Notes under the pieces: generated by a model
The model's input: only the letters and a program-made list of their open reading frames with translations
What the model was told of the DNA's origin: nothing
Database searches by the model: none
Shown: positions 1 through 9,934 of the stretch, piece by piece
How positions within the stretch are numbered: the first letter of the stretch is position 1
Layout: the number at the start of each line of letters is the position of its first letter
Program-made: the position numbers and the translations under genes
Assembly (NCBI GenBank): GCA_018654575.1
Contig: JABILI010000083.1
Location: forward strand, 1 to 34,834
Origin: Porticoccaceae bacterium
GTDB taxonomy: Bacteria > Pseudomonadota > Gammaproteobacteria > Pseudomonadales > Porticoccaceae
DNA: 34,834 nt
Direction of reading: 5' to 3'

Positions 1-1004
1 GTTTGAGTAGCGGTGTAGTCCCAATTGTCGCCAGGGGTTGTCTGAAAATGCCACTTGTAGGCACCAGTAGCCGCATCGACAGCAACAATGGAGGATAAGA
101 ATAAATTATCGCCTTTACCGGCATCCCGAGCATCGCGATTCCAGGGCGAACCGTTGCCCACTCCAAAAATAATGCTATCATTTACATCATCGTAAACGAT
201 TGAATCCCAAACAGTGCCGCCACCGCCGTCGGTTGTCCAGGCACCTTCATCGCCCCAAGTCAGATTACCAATGTCTTTGAGTGCGCTGTCAGAAATAGCA
301 CCGTCAGGTTGCTTGTTTGGGTTTGGCACGGTGTAAAAGCGCCACACCAGATCGCCAGTTGCGGCAGAGTAGGCAGACACGTAGCCTCGCACACCCAGTT
401 CTGCACCACTATTTCCAATCAGTACATTACCCTTAACAACGCGCGGGGCGCCAGTTATTGTGTAAGGCTTGGACTGATCAACGGTAATCGTGCTCCAGGC
501 TAGTTCGCCAGTAGCCGCATCTAAGGCTTCGAGCCGCCCATCAATAACGCCAACGTACACTTTCCCTTTCCAAACGGCTACACCACGGTTAACCACATCA
601 CAGCAAGCTTTTGCACCAACAGCTCTGTCGACATCTGGATTGTAAACCCATAGTTCACTACCGGTTTTTGCGTCAAGCGCATAAACTACAGACCACGCAG
701 AGGTCACATACATAACGCCGTCCACTACAATAGGTGTGGACTCAACACCACGCTCTGTCGCCAAATCATAGGTCCAAGCAACGCCCAACTGGGCTACATT
801 CTCGGTGTCAATTTGTTTCAGGCCAGAGTGACGTTGTTCATCATAAGTACCGCCATAAGTGAGCCACTCTTCAGGGGTTGTGACTGCATTAAGTAGTCGC
901 TGAGAATCCACGTCAGCAAACTTCTCTGGGTTACTATCACAAGACGTAAGCATCAGGGCGGACATTAGATAGGCCGACAAAGTGAATAATTTTATGAAAC
1001 GCAT
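1..1004 (-). CDS. PQQ-dependent alcohol dehydrogenase (quinoprotein), 5' part, predicted lipoprotein
   Basis: Partial gene; the first 334 codons are in the window and the 3' end lies beyond base 1. It begins MRFIKLFTLSAYLMSALMLT and has a lipobox LTSC (residues 19-22), so it is predicted to be a lipidated periplasmic protein. Eight-bladed propeller quinoprotein features are visible: repeated W-type motifs (ALDAKTGSELW, ALDAATGELAW, AYSAATGDLVW), the adjacent Cys134-Cys135 pair in GAKACCDVVNRG that forms the disulfide over PQQ, GNSGAELGVRGY with the Ca-binding Glu, GVGNGSPWN with the Ca-binding Asn, and GDNWDYTATQ with the catalytic Asp. The family oxidises primary alcohols or polyols and passes electrons to cytochrome c. 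The C-terminal half, which would show whether a fused haem c domain exists, is missing. It follows the amidohydrolase gene at 72 bp on the same strand. The family call is secure; the substrate is unknown. Confidence 0.93.
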   Translation of the reverse strand, partial: MRFIKLFTLSAYLMSALMLTSCDSNPEKFADVDSQRLLNAVTTPEEWLTYGGTYDEQRHSGLKQIDTENVAQLGVAWTYDLATERGVESTPIVVDGVMYVTSAWSVVYALDAKTGSELWVYNPDVDRAVGAKACCDVVNRGVAVWKGKVYVGVIDGRLEALDAATGELAWSTITVDQSKPYTITGAPRVVKGNVLIGNSGAELGVRGYVSAYSAATGDLVWRFYTVPNPNKQPDGAISDSALKDIGNLTWGDEGAWTTDGGGGTVWDSIVYDDVNDSIIFGVGNGSPWNRDARDAGKGDNLFLSSIVAVDAATGAYKWHFQTTPGDNWDYTATQ

Positions 1005-1076
1005 GCTCGATACCCTTTTAATTTCTTATTTGTTTTATCAAAGTATACTACGGAAATAAACCGCAAAATGAGAAGG

Positions 1077-2738
1077 TCAGTGCTCAACCTTCATAGGTAT
1101 CTTCGGATCCATCCCGAGCGCTTCTTTGTCGGCTTTTACCATAGCGCGCACGTCTGACAATAAGGCCTGGGCGTCATACACAATACCGTCTTTAATCGTC
1201 CAACGAACACCCCCAACCCGCTCAACTTTTTGGGTTTGGTTATTTAACTTTGGAACGCCAGTGCCGTACAAAGATTTGAGATTATGCAGCGGGTTTTCAT
1301 CAACAATAATCATATCCGCCTTTTTGCCGACCTGAATTGTTCCAATATCTTGGTCTTTACCCAGCACTTGAGCGCCAATTTTAGTGGCGGCTCGAATGCC
1401 TTCCAGCGGATGAAAGCCCGCCTCTTGCAGGAGCTCTAACTCTTGTATGTAGCCGAACCCATAAAGACTATAAATATAGCCCGTATCACTACCGACAACG
1501 ACCTTGCCTCCGCGATTTTTATACTCATTGACGAACTGCATCCACAATCTGTAATTATGCTTCCATTCGATTTCATCTTCGGTAGTCCAGTTGAAAAAGA
1601 AAGAGCCGTGCTTTTCTCGGCTGGCACGATAGAAGCCCCATAAATTAGGCGAAGTATATTCATAATGCCACTCAGCAGTATAGGCGCGCATTAGATCTCG
1701 ACTGGCTAAGTAAATAGTGAACGTAGGGCTCAAACAAAAATCCCTTTCAAGCAACGTTTCCATAACCTGATCCCAGCGTGCTGATCCTGGGCCTGCGGCC
1801 TGTTTCCAAAGTCGTCCCGCTTGCCCAAAGCGATCTTGCTCGTTGCTGTAAATATAATCTGATGGATAATTTTGTATAACCTTGTCGGTAAATAAAGCCT
1901 CCGGCAGACCATACCAGTGCTCCATACAGTCCAGGCCATGACTTGACGTATCCAAGACATTCGCATGAGCAACATCTAATTGCGCATGATGCATCGTTGT
2001 GTCCATCCCGACTTTTTCGGCTTCGTCTAAGGCGGCCCACAAAATTTCTTCGGGAGCACCCATAAACTTAATACCATCTGCCCCGATGCTTTTTAGATGA
2101 CGGACGCGAGCTCGCGCATCCTTAGGAGAATTAATAGGGGGTAACGCTTTATTCAATTCTGGCATGCCAAAATAAGGAAATGAGGTAATCCGAGGAGCCG
2201 TGATGGCATTTCTATCACTAAGTTCTTTAAGCGCTATAACGCGACTTTCACCGTCCGAGGAAAAAACCTCTCGTACACTAGTTACTCCGTGACCTAACCA
2301 AAGTTTAAAAATGTAGTCGGCGGATACTTTCTGCCTCATATCTGGGGCGTGAATATGTGTATGTGAGTCAACAAACCCCGGTAATAAATATTTCCCAAGA
2401 GCATCAATTTCCCGAACTTTTTTATCTGTCCACGTGTTTGTCAGCGGCCGATGTTGAGGGTTAATAGGGATGCCTGGAGCACCGACTAGCCGCACTGCAG
2501 TGATACGATCTTGCTCCACCACGACATCTACAGGCCCTGTTGCAGGAGCTCCAGTACCATCAATTAAGTAGGCACCGCGGATGATGAGCTGGTCATACTG
2601 CCCTTCTCCGTGCTGACGTGCCGGAATATCATCTTTGAGGCTGGCCATTAAAGTCTCTGTAGTCGCCGCCATGCTCGGTAGCGACGCTGCCCACACGAGT
2701 AATACCGCCATCAGTGTTTTCAAATAATTTTTAATCAT
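1077..2738 (-). CDS. exported metal-dependent amidohydrolase
   Basis: Encodes about 553 residues. I chose the ATG at 2738 rather than the upstream GTG at 2774 because it gives a clean signal peptide (MIKNYLKTLMAVLLVWAASL, cleavage near SMA-A) and has GGGGA upstream. Amidohydrolase-superfamily features are in order: a beta-sandwich N-terminus ending in LLPGFVDSHTHIH (metal ligands His126 and His128), DGIKFMG with Lys224 where the carboxylated lysine of prolidase or imidazolonepropionase-like members lies, HHAQ (about 250), HGLDCMEHW (His268 and His274 region), and VVVGSDTGY with the conserved Asp. The C-terminal GTIQVGKKADMIIVDENPL is the typical strand return. The protein would act in the periplasm on a cyclic or linear amide. 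It lies between a class II aldolase-like gene and a quinoprotein dehydrogenase on the same strand, so it may belong to one small-molecule catabolic unit. The substrate cannot be named from sequence. Confidence 0.88.
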   Translation of the reverse strand: MIKNYLKTLMAVLLVWAASLPSMAATTETLMASLKDDIPARQHGEGQYDQLIIRGAYLIDGTGAPATGPVDVVVEQDRITAVRLVGAPGIPINPQHRPLTNTWTDKKVREIDALGKYLLPGFVDSHTHIHAPDMRQKVSADYIFKLWLGHGVTSVREVFSSDGESRVIALKELSDRNAITAPRITSFPYFGMPELNKALPPINSPKDARARVRHLKSIGADGIKFMGAPEEILWAALDEAEKVGMDTTMHHAQLDVAHANVLDTSSHGLDCMEHWYGLPEALFTDKVIQNYPSDYIYSNEQDRFGQAGRLWKQAAGPGSARWDQVMETLLERDFCLSPTFTIYLASRDLMRAYTAEWHYEYTSPNLWGFYRASREKHGSFFFNWTTEDEIEWKHNYRLWMQFVNEYKNRGGKVVVGSDTGYIYSLYGFGYIQELELLQEAGFHPLEGIRAATKIGAQVLGKDQDIGTIQVGKKADMIIVDENPLHNLKSLYGTGVPKLNNQTQKVERVGGVRWTIKDGIVYDAQALLSDVRAMVKADKEALGMDPKIPMKVEH

Positions 2739-2906
2739 TAAAATTTCCCCGCTAAACCCCCCGCTCACGCGCACGGTTACTAAAAAACCAATGCCTAAGG
2801 CTAGAATATAGTTAAGTGAAGGGCAGATGTATAGGTTCGAACGGCATACAACAAAGAAATCGAAGAGTGCTACTTGATGGTTACCATGGCGCAGAAGCTG
2901 GAGGCG

Positions 2907-3641
2907 CTAGAGTTTGTAATCAGCGTCCTCTTTATCAAGAATTGATTTCAGTTCATTAAAGTGTGCGTCAGCAGAGCCTTTGAAGCCTTCCCATTGTTGC
3001 GCCGTCTTTTCAGCCACCTCATTCGATAAAAAATTAAGCTCCATCCCCGTCTGTAATGCGCGAATATAAGTCTCAGCTGAGCGCTCAAAATAAAACAAAC
3101 GGTTAAAGGCATCAGCTACACTTGACCCTAAAACCATGACTCCATGATTACCCATGAGCATAACGTTTTTACTCGGATCACTGAGCATAGCGGCACAACG
3201 CTCCCCTTCCTCAATAAATGCCATACCATCGAACCCAGTATCAAGAACAACTCTATTGTGAAACTGAGCTGTGTTTTGATCGATCGCCGGCAATCTTGGA
3301 TCTTTAAGACAGGCTAACACCGTCGAAAAAATCGAATGTGCATGCAACACACAGCGCGCATGAGGGCAGTGCCTATGTACCGCGCCATGCAGGCCCCACG
3401 CAGTTGGGTCAGGCGCATTGGTCTGTGACATAGTGTCCTGATTACAGGCATCTAAAAGTATTAAATCGCTGGCCTTGATAGTAGAGAAATGTCGTTGGTT
3501 TGGATTAATCAAAAACTGACTGCCACTATTATTGATCGCTACCGAAAAATGATTAGCCACACCTTCATGATAGTTTAAACGCACGGCCCATCTGAAAGCG
3601 GCGGCAAGATCTGCTCGGTGTTCTTGCAAAGAATCTGACAT
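2907..3641 (-). CDS. class II aldolase/adducin family protein
   Basis: Encodes 244 residues with TGGAG upstream of the ATG. The fold signature is NHFSVAI near residue 30, then LINPNQRHFSTIKASDLILLD, then the zinc-binding HAH at 100-102 (CVLHAHSIFSTVLACL) and a later GNHGVMVLGSSVADAFN with the third histidine. Length matches the usual 220-270. Members are either true aldolases and epimerases (fuculose-phosphate aldolase, ribulose-phosphate 4-epimerase) or uncharacterised class II aldolase-like enzymes of catabolic clusters. The active-site loop resembles the second, uncharacterised type, so no substrate is assigned. It is divergent from the BCCT transporter gene (180 bp apart) and 168 bp upstream of the co-oriented amidohydrolase. 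Confidence 0.9.
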   Translation of the reverse strand: MSDSLQEHRADLAAAFRWAVRLNYHEGVANHFSVAINNSGSQFLINPNQRHFSTIKASDLILLDACNQDTMSQTNAPDPTAWGLHGAVHRHCPHARCVLHAHSIFSTVLACLKDPRLPAIDQNTAQFHNRVVLDTGFDGMAFIEEGERCAAMLSDPSKNVMLMGNHGVMVLGSSVADAFNRLFYFERSAETYIRALQTGMELNFLSNEVAEKTAQQWEGFKGSADAHFNELKSILDKEDADYKL

Positions 3642-3821
3642 TAAAATACTCCAATATGTTCAGTCATGATACGTTACGGCAAATAGTGCATCGACCTATT
3701 CTGCAGTGAATTTTCTATTGCGAAACATTATACATTTACGATAACCACGCCGCGTCTTTATGCGTTCATCACAGCTTTGTGCTACCCTTGAACGACAAAA
3801 ATAACAGCAAAATAATATCCT

Positions 3822-5405
3822 ATGAGCGATCACCTTAGCATTAAAACTACAGAGCCCGAAGTCGACTGGGCTGTCTTTATTCCGGCAGTAATCGTTATTT
3901 TAGCGTGCGCAATTCCACTCATGGTTTTCCCTGAAGTTTCTACGAAGTTAATGCTTGAGAGCAAAAATATAATTTTGAATAATTTTTTATGGCTTTATCT
4001 TATTGCAGCCTTGGGTGCCTTCCTTTTTTGCATGTGGTTGGCCTTTGGTCGATTTGCTCACGTGAAATTAGGTGCGCCAGATGAGCCGCCGGAATACTCA
4101 GATACTCATTGGGTAGCTATGATGTTCACCACTGCGATTGGCGCTAGCGTTATTGCCTGGGGTTTTGCAGAACCTATCTTTTATCTTCAAACACCGCCCA
4201 TGGGTATTGAGGTAGGATCATCAAAATCTTTCGAATGGGCGCATATGTATCCACTGTTTCATTGGGGAATAATCCCCTGGGCTCTTTACGCGCTGCCCGC
4301 CGTACCCATTGCCTATATGCTTTATGTTAAACGCTATCTAATTCTTCGAGTTAGTAGCGCTTGTGACGGCGCACTGCCCCAAACCGGCCGCCCCCAAATT
4401 AAAACGTTGATCGACATTATGATCGTTCTGGGTATTGTTGGCGGCGTTGCGACATCTCTTGGCTTAGGAGTACCTTTGCTATCAGCGATGCTCTCTACTT
4501 TGTTCGACGTCCCCGATAGCATGCTGATCAAAATGACTGTACTGACTCTTTGGACGCTAATATTTGGCGCTAGTGTTTATCGAGGCTTAAAAGCAGGCAT
4601 AAAAGTTCTTGCCGATATCAATATAGTTTTGGCCGCCATTACTATCATCTTTGTCTTAGTCGCAGGCCCGGGTATTTTTATCATGGACCTGACTGTAAAC
4701 AGTATTGGTTTAATGTTTAACAACTTCATTAGTGCGTCAACTTGGACCGACCCCATTGAGAACGGCGGTTTCCCAGAAGCGTGGACTGGTTTTTACTGGG
4801 CGTGGTGGTTGGCTTACACGGGGATGGTCGGTTTATTTTTTGGTCGCATTTCTCGAGGCCGTACCATTCGTCAGCTAGTTTTAGGCGTCATTGGCTGGGG
4901 CACCTTAGGAACCTGGTTATTTATGGCAGTTATGGGCGGGTACTCACTTTATTTAGAGCTCAATGGAACCCTAGCGGTTAAAGAAATTCTAAGTGCGCAA
5001 GGCATGTCATTTGTGAATGCTCTGGTGATCCAGAGCCTTCCGTTTGGAAAATTCACGCTGACTATTTTCACACTGTTATCGATAATATTTTATGCCACTA
5101 CCATTGACTCATCAGCTTATGTTCTTTCAAGTATCTGTGCGAAAAATTTACGGAACGATGCCGAACCAAAACGTTGGAACCGTGTGGCCTGGGCTATATT
5201 ACTTGCGCTTATTACCGCAGGGATACTCCAAGCAGGGGCCTTGGATGCTATCAAGGCTATCACCGTTCTTAGCTCAGTACCCATGATACCGATCATAGTT
5301 CTACTGTGTATTTCTTTGGTTCGTTGGCTGAATAAAGATTTTGGTCATCTAGTCAGACACAAAGAACTGGCATTATCGGCTGAAGATCTAAATTCTAATA
5401 ACTAA
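3822..5405 (+). CDS. BCCT-family transporter (betaine/carnitine/choline type)
   Basis: Encodes 527 residues with about 12 hydrophobic segments. It begins with a short cytoplasmic N-terminus followed by DWAVFIPAVIVILACAIPL. The family core is visible: FAEPIFYLQTPP, FHWGIIPWALYALPAVPIAY, and WAWWLAYTGMVGLFFGRISR followed by GRTIRQLVLGVIGWG, which matches the BCCT signature. The family imports trimethylammonium compounds with Na+ or H+ or by exchange. Three aromatic residues occur around the WAWW box as expected for a quaternary-ammonium site, but specificity cannot be read. The ribosome-binding site before the ATG is weak. It is divergent from the class II aldolase gene and convergent with an acyl-CoA synthetase gene only 29 bp away. 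Confidence 0.93.
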   Translation: MSDHLSIKTTEPEVDWAVFIPAVIVILACAIPLMVFPEVSTKLMLESKNIILNNFLWLYLIAALGAFLFCMWLAFGRFAHVKLGAPDEPPEYSDTHWVAMMFTTAIGASVIAWGFAEPIFYLQTPPMGIEVGSSKSFEWAHMYPLFHWGIIPWALYALPAVPIAYMLYVKRYLILRVSSACDGALPQTGRPQIKTLIDIMIVLGIVGGVATSLGLGVPLLSAMLSTLFDVPDSMLIKMTVLTLWTLIFGASVYRGLKAGIKVLADINIVLAAITIIFVLVAGPGIFIMDLTVNSIGLMFNNFISASTWTDPIENGGFPEAWTGFYWAWWLAYTGMVGLFFGRISRGRTIRQLVLGVIGWGTLGTWLFMAVMGGYSLYLELNGTLAVKEILSAQGMSFVNALVIQSLPFGKFTLTIFTLLSIIFYATTIDSSAYVLSSICAKNLRNDAEPKRWNRVAWAILLALITAGILQAGALDAIKAITVLSSVPMIPIIVLLCISLVRWLNKDFGHLVRHKELALSAEDLNSNN

Positions 5406-5411
5406 AAAATC

Positions 5412-5451
5412 AGCGGCCTGTTATCTTAATTGCTTTAGTTAACCTGCCGCT
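5412..5451. terminator. candidate bidirectional terminator between convergent genes
   Basis: AGCGGC at 5412-5417 pairs with GCCGCT at 5446-5451; after a 2-nt mismatch, GTTA also pairs with TAAC inside. The hairpin covers the 29-bp gap between the convergent BCCT and acyl-CoA synthetase genes and runs into the end of the latter. An A-run lies before it and no strong T-run follows, so the call is tentative. Confidence 0.4.
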
Positions 5452-6988
5452 CGCGCCCTTCCCAATGAGGCTTGCGTAGTTCAGTTTTCAATACCTTACC
5501 TGCTCCCGAGAGTGGCATCGGTTGATCGCGAAACTCCACTGTTTTTGGACACTTATAACCCGCTATAGCACTGCGACAATGATCAATTAATTCCTGCTCG
5601 GTCGCTTTAGCTCCAGCCGCCAAAATTACGATCCCGTGAACCGCCTCGCCCCATTCTTCATGAGGTACACCTATGACCGCCACATCTTGCACCGAAGAAT
5701 GGCTAATCAGGGCATTTTCAACTTCAGTGGTAAACACATTTTCACCGCCAGTCACGACCATATCTTTTACCCGATCGACAATATACAGATAACCTTCCTT
5801 ATCAAATATACCGGCATCTCCAGTAAACACCCACCCATCTTGTAATGCGCTGGCGGTCTCTTCCGGTTTATTCCAATAACCAATCATGGCGTGTGGGCCT
5901 CGCACCACCACCTCTCCCTGTTTACCCACCTCCACCTCGTTACCCTCATCATTAAGCAACTTTATTTCACTGACCGATAATGGTTTACCTGCTGATTTTA
6001 AAATCTCACCGCCACGGCGGTGATCCTCCGTTGACAACATAGTCACTAAGGGTGCCAATTCAGTCTGACCATAGGCTTGAATAAAGCCCACTGTGGGCCA
6101 TAAATCCATGGCCTGAGTAAGTACCGCGGCCGGCATCGGAGATGCGCCATATAAGATCCTCTGCAAACTACTGAGATCTGCCGTCGCAGCATTTTCGTGC
6201 GCAAGGACCATCTTTATCATCGCCGGTACCAACAACACATGGGATATTTTCTCCTCGGCAATAACGTTAAGTACCAAAGAAGGCTCAAAACCTGCCACAA
6301 AAATATGACTTGCCCCGGCCAGAACCGTCATCATTGAACAGGCGAAATCAGCCATATGGAACATTGGCGCCGCATGCAAGTATGAGCCATTAGACGCTAT
6401 TTCCATGCCGCCCATACCACCAATAGCACTAGCCCAGATAGCTTGGTGGGATTGCATTACGCCTTTAGGAAATCCAGTCGTACCACCCGTATAAAAAATA
6501 CCGGCCATGTCGGCGCCGTTTCGAGTCGACGGCGCAATAGCTTGATTGTCAGCAATGAGAGATTCATAGGACTCGGCCCAGTTGGGCGTCTCACCGTCAC
6601 CCATATAAATAACGTGCTCTAGAGATGCGACCTCATTCTTTAATTGCTCTGCCTGTGCACTAAAAGCATCGTCAAATAACAACACTCGGGTGCCAGAGTC
6701 AGTTAAAGCGTAATTGTTCTCCGCAACGGCCCAGCGAGTATTGAGTGGCACCATACAATAGCCGGCCCAAGGCACAGCAAATATAGCCTCAAAATAGTTG
6801 TCACTATTGAGGCTGAGAATGGCAACCCGCTCAGCCTCTCCCAGCTGAAGTCGCTCTAACGCCCCAGCAAACCTAGCTACCCGACCTAAAACTTGCGGCC
6901 AGCCACGTGAGCGTTCGTTATACCGAGTCGCTACTGCGTCGGGGTTAAGACGAGCACTGCGTTGAAGTAGTCCAGGCATTGAAATCAT
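5435..6988 (-). CDS. class I adenylate-forming acyl-CoA synthetase (fatty/aromatic acid-CoA ligase)
   Basis: Encodes 517 residues from the ATG at 6988, preferred over the ATG at 7018 because it has GGA eight bases upstream and gives the family-typical start MISMPGLLQRSARLNPDAVA. ANL-superfamily motifs are complete: the A3 phosphate loop YTGGTTGFPKGVMQSH (about residues 166-181), A5 YGQTELAP, A7 TGDAGIFDKEGYLYIVDRVKD, hinge MVVTGGENVFTTEVE, and A10 AGKVLKTEL with the catalytic lysine. The enzyme activates a carboxylic acid to its CoA thioester through an acyl-adenylate. It resembles medium/long-chain or steroid-side-chain ligases, but the acid substrate is not readable. Its 5' end faces the carboxymuconolactone decarboxylase-like gene. 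Confidence 0.92.
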   Translation of the reverse strand: MISMPGLLQRSARLNPDAVATRYNERSRGWPQVLGRVARFAGALERLQLGEAERVAILSLNSDNYFEAIFAVPWAGYCMVPLNTRWAVAENNYALTDSGTRVLLFDDAFSAQAEQLKNEVASLEHVIYMGDGETPNWAESYESLIADNQAIAPSTRNGADMAGIFYTGGTTGFPKGVMQSHQAIWASAIGGMGGMEIASNGSYLHAAPMFHMADFACSMMTVLAGASHIFVAGFEPSLVLNVIAEEKISHVLLVPAMIKMVLAHENAATADLSSLQRILYGASPMPAAVLTQAMDLWPTVGFIQAYGQTELAPLVTMLSTEDHRRGGEILKSAGKPLSVSEIKLLNDEGNEVEVGKQGEVVVRGPHAMIGYWNKPEETASALQDGWVFTGDAGIFDKEGYLYIVDRVKDMVVTGGENVFTTEVENALISHSSVQDVAVIGVPHEEWGEAVHGIVILAAGAKATEQELIDHCRSAIAGYKCPKTVEFRDQPMPLSGAGKVLKTELRKPHWEGRERQVN

Positions 6989-7098
6989 ATAAATATTCCA
7001 TGATGTTTTTTTTATCATAAAGGATGTGTCAGAATATGACTAGAGGTCCACCGAGAAGCATGCTTTTTATAAAGACCGATAACAATGGATAAAAAGAT

Positions 7099-7716
7099 AT
7101 GTCCGAAAAACCGTTGAAGACCCAACCCCTTCCATCTGAGCACTGGGACAAAACGCTGGAGCCAATTATTGCAGGCACCAATGGTGGGCCGATTAATGTC
7201 CATAAGCTAATGGCTAATAATCCAGCGCTCTTAAAAGCATGGTGGGATTTTAGAAATCATAGTGTGGAGGGTGGCACGCTCGGTAAGCGCTCAGGAGAGC
7301 TGGTTATTCTCCGGGTTGCTGTTCACATGCAGGCTTGGTATGAGTGGGGATCCCATGTTGACCGAGGGTTGATTTGTGGCCTCTCGATAGATGAGATAAA
7401 CCGTGTCCTAAACTACTCCACTGCAGAAGACTGGGAGTCAGGTGATTCCGTCCTATTGCGTGCAGTTGATGAGCTTGTTGCACACCACTGCTTATCAGAT
7501 AAAATCCAAATCGAACTAGCGGATCATTTCAGTACTGCCCAAGTGATGGATATTATTGCCATCCAAGGCATGTATGTCATTCTCGCCTGCATGATCAACA
7601 GTTGGGGTCTGACATTGGACCACGAAGTCCAAGAGCGCATAGCAGCACAAGCCAGTGAACGTGACTTTATTGCCTCCGCTGCTCGCTTCAAGGCCACCAT
7701 AGATAACATAAACTAG
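7099..7716 (+). CDS. carboxymuconolactone decarboxylase-like (AhpD-fold) protein
   Basis: Encodes 205 residues; the ATG is preceded by GGATAAAAAGAT. The CMD-domain core is SGELVILRVAVHMQAWYEWG followed by SHVDRGLICGLSIDEINRVL at about residues 68-107. The C-terminal helix pair follows (VMDIIAIQGMYVILACMINS). The CxxC peroxidase pair of AhpD proteins is absent, so this belongs to the CMD-like branch seen in catabolic clusters rather than the peroxidase branch. The exact reaction is unknown; relatives act as decarboxylases or hydrolases on ring-derived lactones, or are of unknown role. It is divergent from the acyl-CoA synthetase gene, which hints at shared control. Confidence 0.85.
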   Translation: MSEKPLKTQPLPSEHWDKTLEPIIAGTNGGPINVHKLMANNPALLKAWWDFRNHSVEGGTLGKRSGELVILRVAVHMQAWYEWGSHVDRGLICGLSIDEINRVLNYSTAEDWESGDSVLLRAVDELVAHHCLSDKIQIELADHFSTAQVMDIIAIQGMYVILACMINSWGLTLDHEVQERIAAQASERDFIASAARFKATIDNIN

Positions 7717-8080
7717 AATCTTTGTGCGTGCGGCCTCTGGTGATAGCCTAAAACGCTAGATTAGGCAGTGTTAGGGCAACAAAATCTTCCGACTTTAGCC
7801 CCAAATAGATTCAGCTTATATCCAAAATCCGATGATATAGCCTAAGAATATTGAGTATCTCTTGATATTCAGACCATTTCATATAAATATAGCTATCTTC
7901 TGAGTATTAGTGGTCTCGATTCATTGATGTTCCGCTAAGAAATTACTCAAATGGCGCTCGTTGTCCTGGAGTGATTTTTCGCACCTGAATGCCGTTTTGC
8001 TGGCTTTCCAATGTGACGAATGTCGTCCGAGCCACTTAAACATGATAAGTAATAATAAATTTACCATAGGTAATTTAAAC
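7717..8080. other. intergenic region upstream of the PEP carboxykinase gene
   Basis: About 364 bp without a convincing gene. Near its left end GCCTAA (7746-7751) and TTAGGC (7761-7766) form a six-bp hairpin that may end transcription of the CMD-like gene, though no T-run follows. TTGATA at 7862-7867 followed by AT-rich sequence around 7882-7893 could be part of a promoter for pckG, but the -10 match is poor. An open frame enters pckG from 7961, but it lacks family similarity and is treated as non-coding. Confidence 0.5.
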
Positions 8081-9934
8081 ATGGATACAAGGAAAGAAGC
8101 CAACACGGTGGCTCCGCTATGCAATTATCCGCTGAACAGTGCCGCTCCAACATCTAATAAAGATATTCTGCGCTGGATTGAGCGTATGGAAGCTTTGCTG
8201 CAACCCGATCGTGTGCATTGGGTAGATGGCTCTGAAGAAGAGTCTGCCGCCATGATGGAAATGATGGTCAGCCGCGGTGACTGTGTAAAGCTCAATGAAG
8301 AGTTACGACCTAATAGCCACCTATTTCGTTCTGACCCACGCGATGTTGCTCGCGTTGAAAGCCGCACCTATATTTGTTCTGTTGCCGAGGCCGATGCTGG
8401 GCCAACCAATAACTGGATGGCCCCTGAGCAAATGAAGGTGAAGATGAATGGTCTGTCCGAAGGCGCAATGCGTGGTCGCACCATGTATATCATTCCTTTT
8501 AGCATGGGCCCCATTGGGTCTCCCATAGGTAAAACGGGTATTCAAATTACCGACTCAGCTTATGCCGTAGTCAACATGCGAATTATGGCTCGGGTATCGC
8601 CGAAGGTGTTGGATATATTAGGTGACAGTAATGACTATGTTCGCTGTGTGCACACGGTCGGACAACCTATACTATCCAAAAAAGATGACGTCAGCTGGCC
8701 TTGTAATCCAGATGATACCTATATTGCTCATTTCCCTGAAGAAAAGACGATTCTTAGCTTTGGCTCAGGTTATGGCGGTAATGCTCTGCTGGGTAAAAAA
8801 TGTTTTGCCTTGCGCATTGCTAGCACCATTGCCCGTGATGAAGGTTGGTTAGCGGAACACATGCTAGTGCTGGGTGTTAAAGATCCTTCTGGTAAGAAAA
8901 CCTATGTGACTGCAGCCTTTCCAAGCGCCTGCGGTAAAACCAACTTTGCTATGTTGATTCCACCCCCGGAGCTACAAAAGCAGGGCTGGGAAATCTCATG
9001 TATTGGCGATGATATTGCGTGGATCAAACCAGATGCTAACGGTAAATTGCGGGCTATTAATCCTGAAGCCGGTTTCTTTGGAGTTGCTCCAGGAACAAGC
9101 ATGGATACAAACCCTATGGCAATGGAGTCATGCGCCTGTGACACTATTTTCACCAATGTTGCCCTGACCGACGAAGGCGATATTTGGTGGGAAGGTATGA
9201 CAGATGAAGCGCCAGCGCATCTGATTGACTGGAAGGGCAATGACTGGGCACCCGATAGCGAGACACCTTCTTCACATCCTAATGCAAGATTTACGGCTCC
9301 TGCTCGAAACTGCCCCGTTATTGATCCTGATTGGGAAAATCCAGAAGGCGTAGAAGTTGGGGCAATGATCTTCGGTGGCCGCCGCATGACTACTATTCCT
9401 CTGGTCTACCAGAGTTTTAATTGGCAGCATGGTGTGTATATGGGTGCCACCGTTGGCTCTGAACAAACGGCTGCCGCTGAGGGAAAAATTGGCAGTATGC
9501 GCCAGGATCCATTTGCTATGCTGCCGTTCTGTGGCTATCACATGGGCGATTACTTTCGCCACTGGCTCAAGATGGGCAAAGTCATTAACGAACCGCCTCG
9601 TATATTTCACGTTAACTGGTTTAGAAAAAATGCTCAGGGTAAGTTTATGTGGCCTGGTTTTGGAGAAAATGCACGAGTGCTGAAATGGATCGTTGAACGC
9701 GTTAATGGTTTAGCTCAGGCCAAAGAAACCCCTTTGGGTTGGATGCCTAGCTATGATGATTTAGATTGGGATGGCTTAGATTTCACTAAAGACGACTGGG
9801 ATGAATTAATGAAAGTCGATGGCGAAGCCTTAAAATCTCAAGCGCTAAGTCATGAAGAATTGTTCCTCAAGCTATGGGATCACATGCCGAAAGAATTGCT
9901 ATGGCAACGCGACTTGTTGCTAAGCCGTTATTAA
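8081..9934 (+). CDS. pckG: phosphoenolpyruvate carboxykinase (GTP)
   Basis: Encodes 617 residues from the ATG at 8081, with AGG ten bases upstream; the family length is about 600-620. GTP-PEPCK hallmarks: the P-loop [15 protein letters not shown] with the reactive Cys284 and Lys286-Thr287, GDDIAWIK (metal-binding Asp), [36 protein letters not shown], and HVNWFRKN near the C-terminus. It converts oxaloacetate and GTP to PEP, CO2 and GDP in the cytosol and starts gluconeogenesis from TCA intermediates. That fits an organism growing on acids and aromatic breakdown products that enter as acetyl- or succinyl-CoA. The frame stays open upstream to 7961, but those 40 residues have no family match and a poorer start. 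Confidence 0.96.
   Translation: MDTRKEANTVAPLCNYPLNSAAPTSNKDILRWIERMEALLQPDRVHWVDGSEEESAAMMEMMVSRGDCVKLNEELRPNSHLFRSDPRDVARVESRTYICSVAEADAGPTNNWMAPEQMKVKMNGLSEGAMRGRTMYIIPFSMGPIGSPIGKTGIQITDSAYAVVNMRIMARVSPKVLDILGDSNDYVRCVHTVGQPILSKKDDVSWPCNPDDTYIAHFPEEKTILSFGSGYGGNALLGKKCFALRIASTIARDEGWLAEHMLVLGVKDPSGKKTYVTAAFPSACGKTNFAMLIPPPELQKQGWEISCIGDDIAWIKPDANGKLRAINPEAGFFGVAPGTSMDTNPMAMESCACDTIFTNVALTDEGDIWWEGMTDEAPAHLIDWKGNDWAPDSETPSSHPNARFTAPARNCPVIDPDWENPEGVEVGAMIFGGRRMTTIPLVYQSFNWQHGVYMGATVGSEQTAAAEGKIGSMRQDPFAMLPFCGYHMGDYFRHWLKMGKVINEPPRIFHVNWFRKNAQGKFMWPGFGENARVLKWIVERVNGLAQAKETPLGWMPSYDDLDWDGLDFTKDDWDELMKVDGEALKSQALSHEELFLKLWDHMPKELLWQRDLLLSRY

Noticed and set aside
309-503. 64-codon plus-strand frame opposite the quinoprotein gene
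   Set aside because: The minus strand encodes clear quinoprotein motifs here; this frame is an antisense shadow.
7961-8080. In-frame 40-codon N-terminal extension of the PEP carboxykinase
   Set aside because: The extra residues have no resemblance to the family, the start lacks a good ribosome-binding site, and the ATG at 8081 gives the usual length.
8902-9387. 161-codon open frame on the minus strand opposite pckG
   Set aside because: It lies wholly within a well-conserved gene, has no recognisable domain, and has low-complexity Ser/Pro composition typical of antisense frames.
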